A DNA stretch of 22,015 nt from TCS55 sp964343505. GTDB lineage: Bacteria; Fidelibacterota; Marinisomatia; Marinisomatales; TCS55. The translations under genes and the position numbers were made by a program. Numbering within the stretch: position 1 is the stretch's first letter; every line of letters starts with the position of its first letter. Shown here one piece after another: positions 16,783 to 22,015 of the stretch. The stretch covers positions 1-22,015 of the forward strand of contig CAYFJU010000054.1 of the NCBI GenBank assembly GCA_964343505.1. Direction: 5' to 3'. The notes beneath the pieces were generated by a model. That model saw nothing but the letters and a program-made list of their open reading frames with translations, had not been told where the DNA came from and searched no databases.

Positions 16783-17286
16783 ATGAAAGCACCAGTCCCA
16801 CATAAGGCCCTTAGCGGCTTTTTTACGGCGCTCTTTTTATCGGCCTGCGCCTCAGTGTATGGACCGCGAAACGCCATGGGTGGTTATGAAGAAGTAACCG
16901 TTGGTGAAAATATGATTGAGGTTCGGTTCTACGGCAACCAGCATACCGCCACCGATAAAATTACACAGATGCTCCTATTCCGTTGTGCCGAGTTGACTTT
17001 GGAACGAGGCTTTGATTCTTTCGTGATTCTTCAGGACCAAAGTTATTCAAATGAGACGGTGCATGACCCTACGATTAGAAAACCCTTTGAAACGCGGGAG
17101 TCCATGTCCGGAGGCGTTCGAACAACGGTTGCACCTGATTTTGACCGGGCCACCACTTCAACCGATTGGGTCGGGGTATATGTAATCTCCATGTATAATG
17201 AAAATGATTCACCCTTTTCCCGCTATAAAAAGAGCAGACTTGTTGCGAGGAAGATCGTTGATGATTTGGCGTCAGAAATAAGGTAG
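16783..17286 (+). CDS. Small lipoprotein, CC0125/CC1285-like
   Basis: 167 aa. The N-terminus has a hydrophobic run ending in LSAC, a lipobox with the acylated cysteine at about residue 22. The mature part starts GGYEEVTVGENMIEVRFYGN and continues LLFRCAELTLERGFDSFVI, the pattern of a widespread lipoprotein family of unknown function in which an alpha helix rich in AELTLE precedes a strand. It should sit in a membrane facing the periplasm. It lies about 30 nt after the dead arsC copy and is followed by a hairpin terminator, so it looks monocistronic. Confidence 0.8.
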   Translation: MKAPVPHKALSGFFTALFLSACASVYGPRNAMGGYEEVTVGENMIEVRFYGNQHTATDKITQMLLFRCAELTLERGFDSFVILQDQSYSNETVHDPTIRKPFETRESMSGGVRTTVAPDFDRATTSTDWVGVYVISMYNENDSPFSRYKKSRLVARKIVDDLASEIR

Positions 17287-17300
17287 ACTTTATAAAATAT

Positions 17301-17323
17301 AGCCTCCCAAATGGAGGCTTTAT
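17301..17323 (+). terminator. Intrinsic terminator after the lipoprotein gene
   Basis: AGCCTCC (17301-17307), a 5-nt loop and GGAGGCT (17313-17319) form a perfect 7-bp stem followed by TTAT. It starts 14 nt after the lipoprotein stop. The trailing T run is short, so it is a modest terminator for the plus strand. Confidence 0.65.
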
Positions 17324-17367
17324 CAACCAATTAAATTATAGTTGCAAAACACTACTTCACCTAAAAA

Positions 17368-17688
17368 CTAAGTTTTTACCAGATCTGAACATCTTTTTTC
17401 TAATTCTTTTATACACTTTTTGAATACTTTTTTACTCTCCTCAGGTTCAAATCCATCCATGGCTTCACTAATTTTTTTGGAAATCCTGAGCTTTACATCA
17501 AGCATTTCTCCGGTTTCATCATCCATCATTTTGTAAACATTCACCTTGCTGATTACAGTGTCTCCTTTTCCAAATTTCCCACCTGAAAATTCACGCTCAA
17601 GTGACAGCATGTTATATATAAAATAATCGTATTTAACTCCGTTTGTTATTGTCTTTCTTTTTGTGATGTTAATATCATCGTATAACAT
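17368..17688 (-). CDS. Hypothetical protein, 106 aa
   Basis: 106 aa, not recognised. It has no signal peptide or membrane helix. The centre (about 35-70) looks like beta strands (KGDTVISKVNVYKMMDD), the end (about 72-106) a charged helix rich in Lys and Glu (ESKKVFKKCIKELEKRC). AAGGG lies upstream of the ATG at a usable distance. The gene is clearly more AT-rich than the left half of the window, hinting at different ancestry. It stands alone on the minus strand between the terminator and the gap before the arsC fragment. Confidence 0.6.
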   Translation of the reverse strand: MLYDDINITKRKTITNGVKYDYFIYNMLSLEREFSGGKFGKGDTVISKVNVYKMMDDETGEMLDVKLRISKKISEAMDGFEPEESKKVFKKCIKELEKRCSDLVKT

Positions 17689-17979
17689 TTATTTTACCCT
17701 TAACAGAAAATTTAAGTTGCACTATGGTTCATATGGAAACTTACAAAAATTTTTATATCAATATGGACACATCTTTTATTTTAAAAAAACGTTCTTTTTC
17801 TGCCAAGCCACTCCAACGATTACGGTAGTTTGTACCATATTAATGTGTACCAAATGGCAATTTATGGCAAAGAAAGATTTTATTATGGCCGATTGACCGC
17901 ACAGGTATTAAGCCTGCAACTTGCGTATCAAATTCCAACTATCCTGAGAAAGGATTGACTTGGATTCAAGTGGCAATAA
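17689..17979. other. AT-rich gap, possible gene remnant
   Basis: About 290 nt without a convincing gene. A plus-strand frame from the ATG at 17854 to the TGA at 17956-17958 encodes 34 residues (start MAIYGKERFYYGRLTAQVL) and stays open upstream to about 17780. I recognise no family, and it may be the end of a decayed gene. No repeat or RNA gene is evident. Confidence 0.35.
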
Positions 17980-18028
17980 ATGGACGGATTCATAATTTAC
18001 CACAACCCCCGCTGAGGCAAGAGCAGGA
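17976..18028 (+). repeat. 53-bp direct repeat, left copy
   Basis: This segment equals 20998-21050 at 51 of 53 positions, the two differences being adjacent. It contains the start and first 16 codons of the arsC-like gene including the in-frame TGA. The two copies flank the MFS/spermidine-synthase gene and are 3,022 bp apart. Confidence 0.9.
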
Positions 18029-18030
18029 TG
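17980..18030 (+). pseudogene. arsC-like selenoprotein gene fragment, copy 2
   Basis: ATG at 17980, frame MDGFIIYHNPR, then TGA (18013-18015) at codon 12, then GKSR. Clear similarity to the intact gene stops at about 18028; weak likeness continues for some tens of bases towards the end of the convergent neighbour. Only the 5' end is left, so it cannot make an enzyme. The 20 bases before the ATG also resemble those before the intact copy (both have GAGAAAGGAT), showing that the duplicated unit included the leader. Confidence 0.8.
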
Positions 18031-18077
18031 CAGCCCCATTGTTGGGTGTGGCGTTGATCAAACGATTATTTAAAGAA

Positions 18078-20768
18078 TTAAAACCCCCAAAGCTGTAACC
18101 AGCTTTTGGAAGGGGCATAAAACTTTTTTCTCGTTTTGAATTCGCTAGCCAGATTATCATCGGTGATTATACTTAACTGATCACGGAGGTCAAAAAACCG
18201 TGTACGTTTATTTTCTGTATTTGTGGTGGCCATTTGATTGATCACTTCCATCAATTTTTCATCTTGATAATCTACAATTGGACTGCCGTGGTATTTGAAT
18301 TTTAGGAGGCTGTTTTTCTTTTTTTCAAAATCAATCGGAAAAGGGGAATCACTGGCTGCTACAAAATTCCGGTAACGTGTTACATATTTAAACACATGGG
18401 ATGCTGTAAAGGGGATATCCAGAGAACTGGTGGAATTATAATAGAGGACGCCGCCCTCATTTAAGTGCGCCTTGCAAATTTCTAAAAACTCTTTGGACAC
18501 CAAATTGTTTATTTGATCACGCCAGTGGAAAGACGTGTTCATTAAAATGAAGTCATATTTTTTATCCGGATTTCTTTTGAGCCATCTCCTGCCGTCGTCA
18601 TAATAGACCTGGACCTTTGGATCGTCATAAATTGATAGCTGTTCCGGATAATGTTGAATAACATCATAATATTCTGGGTTTATTTCAACGATGTCTAGCT
18701 TTTTTACTTCTGCATGATCAGCAAGCACCCTTGCCCAGGAGGCGCTGCTTAAACCAATCTCTAATACGTCCGCTGGTTTTGTGTGGAGGGCTGCAAACAT
18801 ATAAGCCCGGTCTATCATATTCCTATTGTTAACCAAGTCTGTGTTAAACCTGCCGTCATAAATGCCACCGCCGGTAATGACATCATCCCCGCCATCCTGT
18901 TTGATAACGCTTATTATACCATGCCGACTTTGGTTTTGGTGAATAAATGTGCTGTCATTGGTGTATTTATGTTTATGGTAAAGCCGCTCAAGGAGGTTGA
19001 AATACAATGGTTTATAAGATAAAAATAAAATTAGGGAAATGATCCCAACGCTTATAAGGGTAGGTCGTTTTATTGTGTGATTTCGTTTTGAAACAAACCA
19101 CAATATGGCGCCGAAGATAAAATAAAAAACACTAATGAATAAAATATTCTGTTCAATGGCAAAAATGTTTAGTAGAAAGAATCCCGTGATCAATGACCCT
19201 GCCGTGGATCCAATAATATTAAAACAATATACCCATGACATTGAAAAGCCAACATGGGAATAGGTGGTAATTGCATAGTGGGATAACATCGGGAAAACGG
19301 CTCCGGTTAAAAATGCGATAAACCCGACACCAAAAAACATGAAGGGAATGCCCCCCTCACCGATCAACCCAATCAATTTGCCTACCAAGGGAACCAACAG
19401 ATAATAAGATAGAGATGAGGCAATGATAAACATCGCAATTATATTTAAAACCCGGTCCTTATATTTTTCACAAATTTGGTTTGCCTTGAGTGACCCAAGG
19501 GCAATTCCAATCAGGAAAAAACCCAAGACTAAGGAAAAGACCGTGGCCTTTCCACCTGTTGCAAAAGAAATAAGGCGTATCCATAAAATCTCTTGGCTCA
19601 AAGAGACATATCCAACCAATAGTGAAATAAACAAAATCAGTACATAACGCAAAGTCCCTTTATTGCCCGGGTTTGATTCCACCGATGTTGTTTCTGATAT
19701 ATTTTTAACCGAACCAGCCACCACCCTTTTTTCGATATACTTATAACCTAAAAAGGCCACTGCTAAATTAATGAAGGCCGCCAAGTATGTAGCGCCCTTC
19801 AGACCCGTAAAAAGAAAGATTACATAAGCGGTAACAAAACAGGCAATTGCAGAACCCAATGCATTAATAAAATATAGGATGGATATTGATTTACCGACGT
19901 TTTGATATGACTGATATAAATAACTGACCAAAATAGGCAGTGTTGCCCCCATGAACATGGTTGGAATAAATAACAATCCGTAAGTGGCAACAGAAATAGT
20001 TAATAAAGAACTATGAATAGTCGCCTGGGTAATGACGCTGATTAACTCTAAACTGAAAATACCAAACAGTCCAATTATTGATTCGCAAATAACAAACATG
20101 TGTGGTAAGTGTCTCGGGAATCTTTTCGACAATAGACCACCTGTCAGGGATCCAATCCCCAAACCCAGCATAAAAATGGATACGATGATTGTTACAGATT
20201 CAATGTTTACACCAAAGGCCTGGAAAAGTGCACGCTGCCAAACAATTTGGTAGATCAATGCAGAAAATCCGGAAAATAGAAAAAGGACCAATAATAATCT
20301 GTTTTTCAGGAGGAAGCCCGAGAATAAGTTGTTTTTATTCGTGTCAACGAGACGGTAAGCAAGAATCAATTGGCCTAGGAGAAAGATTATGAACAAACCA
20401 GCCAGATCAAGATAAATACCAAAAAAGCCTAAAATAGAAAATCCAAATACAGAAAAAATGAGTTTATCACTTTTAATGAATTCTTGTTTTATGGACTGGA
20501 ATAGGGGAAACCTAAACAGGACCCAGCGAATCAATTTATTCAGTATATAAAAGAATAAGACCATAACAATTGGGGAAGCAAATAACCGAGTCGTCATTTG
20601 GTATTTATCCCAATAAATACTATTAGCAAAATCAAAGAATGAAGAAGTATAGGGATCCCACCGATTGGTGAACCACTGCATTTGGGAGGCAATCCCTGTT
20701 ACGATGCCCGAAAGGATAAAAATGAATTCTGTGATTAAAGAATTATTGTGTGTAAAAAGTTTTTTCAT
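18078..20768 (-). CDS. Fused MFS/spermidine-synthase-like membrane protein
   Basis: 896 aa. Three or four helices at about 1-150 precede a twelve-helix MFS-like region (about 155-590, with FMGATLPILVSYLY and GAVFPMLSHYAI in equivalent places of the two halves). The C-terminal domain (about 630-850) is a Rossmann methyltransferase fold like spermidine synthase: VLEIG (668-672) for the nucleotide loop, VEINPEY near 694, and YYDDGRRWL near 722. The catalytic aspartate expected after the YDFIL strand is replaced by Asn744 (LMNTSFHW), and the usual GGGDG loop is EIGLSSAS, so polyamine synthesis is unlikely. Proteins of this build are common in marine and soil bacteria with unknown roles. The gene is relatively AT-rich and lies between two arsC-derived repeats. 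Confidence 0.88.
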   Translation of the reverse strand: MKKLFTHNNSLITEFIFILSGIVTGIASQMQWFTNRWDPYTSSFFDFANSIYWDKYQMTTRLFASPIVMVLFFYILNKLIRWVLFRFPLFQSIKQEFIKSDKLIFSVFGFSILGFFGIYLDLAGLFIIFLLGQLILAYRLVDTNKNNLFSGFLLKNRLLLVLFLFSGFSALIYQIVWQRALFQAFGVNIESVTIIVSIFMLGLGIGSLTGGLLSKRFPRHLPHMFVICESIIGLFGIFSLELISVITQATIHSSLLTISVATYGLLFIPTMFMGATLPILVSYLYQSYQNVGKSISILYFINALGSAIACFVTAYVIFLFTGLKGATYLAAFINLAVAFLGYKYIEKRVVAGSVKNISETTSVESNPGNKGTLRYVLILFISLLVGYVSLSQEILWIRLISFATGGKATVFSLVLGFFLIGIALGSLKANQICEKYKDRVLNIIAMFIIASSLSYYLLVPLVGKLIGLIGEGGIPFMFFGVGFIAFLTGAVFPMLSHYAITTYSHVGFSMSWVYCFNIIGSTAGSLITGFFLLNIFAIEQNILFISVFYFIFGAILWFVSKRNHTIKRPTLISVGIISLILFLSYKPLYFNLLERLYHKHKYTNDSTFIHQNQSRHGIISVIKQDGGDDVITGGGIYDGRFNTDLVNNRNMIDRAYMFAALHTKPADVLEIGLSSASWARVLADHAEVKKLDIVEINPEYYDVIQHYPEQLSIYDDPKVQVYYDDGRRWLKRNPDKKYDFILMNTSFHWRDQINNLVSKEFLEICKAHLNEGGVLYYNSTSSLDIPFTASHVFKYVTRYRNFVAASDSPFPIDFEKKKNSLLKFKYHGSPIVDYQDEKLMEVINQMATTNTENKRTRFFDLRDQLSIITDDNLASEFKTRKKFYAPSKSWLQLWGF

Positions 20769-20926
20769 ATTTTAAATCTAATGTTTAATTGGGAAATTAA
20801 TTGAATGGCTTTTGAGCAGGTTGATGGAGAATCTTTAATAAATCTATTAAAAGTAGGGCGGGAATATAACCTTTTCTTGGGTTCAATTCTAATTGTCGAA
20901 ATGACACTGAATCTAGTAGGATTTAG

Positions 20927-20959
20927 CCCATTGACCAGACAGTGGGAACCCTGTAATTT
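20927..20959 (+). promoter_or_regulatory. Candidate promoter and operator of the arsC-like gene
   Basis: TTGACC (20931-20936), a 17-bp spacer and TAATTT (20954-20959) form a sigma-70-like promoter with a good -35 and a weak -10. An inverted repeat, CCCATTG (20927-20933) with CAGTGGG (20940-20946), overlaps the -35 and could be a repressor site. Both are read by eye. Confidence 0.3.
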
Positions 20960-20997
20960 GCACTTTAAATCAAACCCACTTAGAGAAAGGATGGACC

Positions 20998-21050
20998 ATA
21001 AATGGACGGATTCACGATTTACCACAACCCCCGCTGAGGCAAGAGCAGGA
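20998..21050 (+). repeat. 53-bp direct repeat, right copy
   Basis: Partner of 17976-18028 (51 of 53 identical). It forms the beginning of the intact arsC-like gene and ends inside the stem of the candidate SECIS element. Confidence 0.9.
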
Positions 21051-21352
21051 AGACCCTCCAGCTGTTGCGTGACAATGGTATCGAACCGAAAATTATAGAA
21101 TATTTGAAGGATATACCTTCAGCAGAGGATTTTCAGTCCCTTGCTCAAAAGCTAAGGAAACGTCCGCTTGAATTTGTACGAAAAGGAGAAGCGGATTATA
21201 AAGCAAATGACATTGCGAGCATATTAGATGATGACGATGCGCTGGTGAAAGCCATGACGAAATATCCCAAAATTATGGAACGCCCCATTGTAGTGAAGGG
21301 GGATAAGGCAGTGATGGGCCGTCCCCCTGAGAATGTGTTGGAGTTATTATGA
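21002..21352 (+). CDS. arsC: Selenocysteine-containing arsenate reductase (ArsC/YfgD type)
   Basis: 116 aa if the in-frame TGA at 21035-21037 is read as selenocysteine. The frame gives MDGFTIYHNPR, Sec12, GKSRKTLQLLRDNG, then SAEDFQSLAQK and the C-terminal ERPIVV and GRPPENVLELL. Sec12 falls exactly on catalytic Cys12 of plasmid R773 ArsC, and Arg60 (EFVRKGE), Arg94 (MERPIVV) and Arg107 (MGRPPE) match its three arsenate-contacting arginines by position. The length is typical. Ordinary gene calling would break it, because the frame after the TGA has no good start before residue 22. It should reduce arsenate with glutathione/glutaredoxin-type thiols, or another thiol substrate as for the poorly known YfgD group. 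Several neighbouring genes end in TGA, so TGA is a stop here by default. No sel genes lie in the window. Confidence 0.85.
21039..21068 (+). promoter_or_regulatory. Candidate bacterial SECIS hairpin
   Basis: Starting two bases after the TGA, 21039-21050 pairs with 21057-21068: ten pairs in twelve positions, interrupted by a G/G (21043/21064) and an A/A mismatch (21047/21060). The six-base loop AGACCC has a G in second place, which fits the usual rule for SelB-recognised loops. The loop begins 13 nt after the TGA, somewhat closer than in E. coli fdhF. The structure was derived by hand. Confidence 0.55.
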
Positions 21353-21356
21353 GGGT

Positions 21357-21401
21357 AAAACGTAATTATTTAAAACGTAACGGCGTTTTTAATTACGTTT
21401 T
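21357..21401. terminator. Long nested hairpin between arsC and the asparaginase gene
   Basis: AAAACGTAATTA (21357-21368) pairs with TAATTACGTTTT (21390-21401), and inside it AAAACG (21372-21377) pairs with CGTTTT (21384-21389) around a six-base loop. The result is an 18-bp stem with one 3-nt bulge. It begins 4 nt after the arsC stop and ends in a T run, so it probably terminates arsC transcripts. It is symmetric and could work in both directions. TAATTACG recurs at 21412-21419. Confidence 0.55.
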
Positions 21402-21424
21402 ACGTATTAAGTAATTACGAAGTT

Positions 21425-21910
21425 ATGAGCATTCACATCTTCATCTCCGGCGGCACTTTTGATAAAGAATACGACGAAATCACCGGAAAGCTTTTTTTTA
21501 AAGATACTCACATGCGTGAAATGCTGGAATTGGGGCGCTCCAGGTTAGATGTAAACATCCGCACCCTCATGATGGTTGACAGCCTTGAAATGACCGACGA
21601 TGATCGGAAACTGGTCCTCGAGAATTGTCGGCATGTAGAAGAAGATCAAATTGTCATCACCCACGGGACCGACACCATGACGGAGACCGGCCGTCTATTG
21701 GCCGATGCCCAATTAGAAAAAACGATTGTGCTGACGGGCGCTATGATTCCCTATAAATTCGGCAGTTCAGACGGACTCTTTAATCTGGGGAGCGCCTTGG
21801 GATTTGTCCAGAGCCTGCCTCATGGAGTTTACATCGCTATGAATGGCCGTTGTTTTGACTATGATAAAGTAAAAAAGAATAAAGAAACAGGCGTGTTCGA
21901 AGCAATTTGA
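21425..21910 (+). CDS. Single-domain asparaginase-like protein
   Basis: 161 aa, only the N-terminal domain of type I/II L-asparaginases (full enzymes are about 330 aa). Residues matching the catalytic set are present: Thr11 (SGGTFDKEYD), Thr82-Asp83 (HGTDTM) and Lys151 at the place of Lys162 of E. coli AnsB. The TGAMIPYKFGSSDGLFN segment is also typical. It ends with a normal TGA and the downstream bases do not look like a lost C-terminal domain, so it seems a natural short form, known as stand-alone proteins in several bacteria. Full asparaginases complete their active site across a dimer, so activity is uncertain. No Shine-Dalgarno is obvious before the ATG. Confidence 0.85.
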   Translation: MSIHIFISGGTFDKEYDEITGKLFFKDTHMREMLELGRSRLDVNIRTLMMVDSLEMTDDDRKLVLENCRHVEEDQIVITHGTDTMTETGRLLADAQLEKTIVLTGAMIPYKFGSSDGLFNLGSALGFVQSLPHGVYIAMNGRCFDYDKVKKNKETGVFEAI

Positions 21911-22015
21911 TATTTCTTTTGTCCCTGATCAATCGGGATCGTAGACTTAAAACAAAAGGCTTGTCATCGTATGTTTAACTTCTCATTGATTGAGTAATTT
22001 TGTTTAAGTGGAAGG
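21911..22015. other. Non-coding tail of the window
   Basis: About 105 nt after the asparaginase stop. A weak inverted repeat (TCCC with GGGA, around 21921-21936) is followed by an A-rich stretch, not convincing as a terminator. No gene start is recognisable before the window ends. Confidence 0.3.

Noticed and set aside
21035..21037. Reading the TGA as a nonsense mutation that kills arsC
   Set aside because: The TGA falls exactly on the catalytic Cys codon, the rest of the gene is intact with all binding arginines, and two other copies have the TGA at the same codon.
20805..21098. A 97-codon plus-strand frame before and across the arsC start
   Set aside because: Its second half is the arsC 5' end in a wrong frame and the first half resembles no protein; the region is better explained as leader and promoter.
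21411..21910. Asparaginase gene as a truncated pseudogene
   Set aside because: The frame ends cleanly after the Lys-containing segment and no C-terminal-domain sequence follows in any frame; single-domain versions exist as genuine proteins.

Overview
The window reads like a piece of a free-living, Gram-negative, probably marine bacterium. Two exported enzymes carry twin-arginine signals, several proteins carry signal peptides or lipoboxes, one protein seems to end in an outer-membrane barrel, and there are two sodium/solute symporters. The mix (MA-type peptidase/propeller/barrel protein, fused MFS/spermidine-synthase-like protein, Tat-exported Gfo/Idh/MocA oxidoreductase and sugar isomerase) is what I would expect from the FCB group, perhaps Neomarinimicrobiota (SAR406). 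That placement is an inference from gene content only. I saw no rRNA, tRNA, CRISPR array, transposase or integrase.

Layout. (1) 76-10276, minus strand: a tightly packed run read from right to left: a lipoprotein phosphodiesterase, a 625-aa SSS symporter, a membrane-anchored alpha/beta hydrolase, a 65-aa two-helix membrane protein, a second SSS symporter that overlaps it, an EamA exporter, and after a 98-nt gap the exported MA peptidase/propeller/barrel protein. It looks like an uptake and ester/phosphodiester-cleaving system. (2) 10304-15699, plus strand: five genes with almost no gaps: a nitroreductase closely resembling iodotyrosine deiodinase, a SUMF1-type protein without the catalytic cysteines, a Tat-exported oxidoreductase, a Tat-exported hydroxypyruvate-isomerase-like protein, and a serine carboxypeptidase (S10). 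(3) 15715-16463, minus strand: a LON-substrate-binding-domain protein preceded by a possible 53-aa small protein. (4) 16544-21910: a more AT-rich, repeat-containing stretch with a lipoprotein, a 106-aa unknown, a large MFS/spermidine-synthase-like membrane protein, a single-domain asparaginase and three copies of an arsC-like gene.

The most notable item is the arsC family at 21002-21352. Conventional reading breaks the gene at an in-frame TGA (21035-21037), but reading through gives a complete 116-aa ArsC/YfgD-type protein in which the TGA sits exactly at catalytic Cys12. The three arsenate-binding arginines (R60, R94, R107) are all present. A stem-loop begins two bases after the TGA. This is best explained as a selenocysteine-containing arsenate reductase. 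Two decayed relatives (16544-16750, frameshifted; 17976-18030, only the 5' end) keep the same in-frame TGA. The second of them forms, with the intact gene, a 53-bp direct repeat flanking the MFS/spermidine-synthase gene. The selenocysteine machinery (selA/B/C/D) is not in this window.
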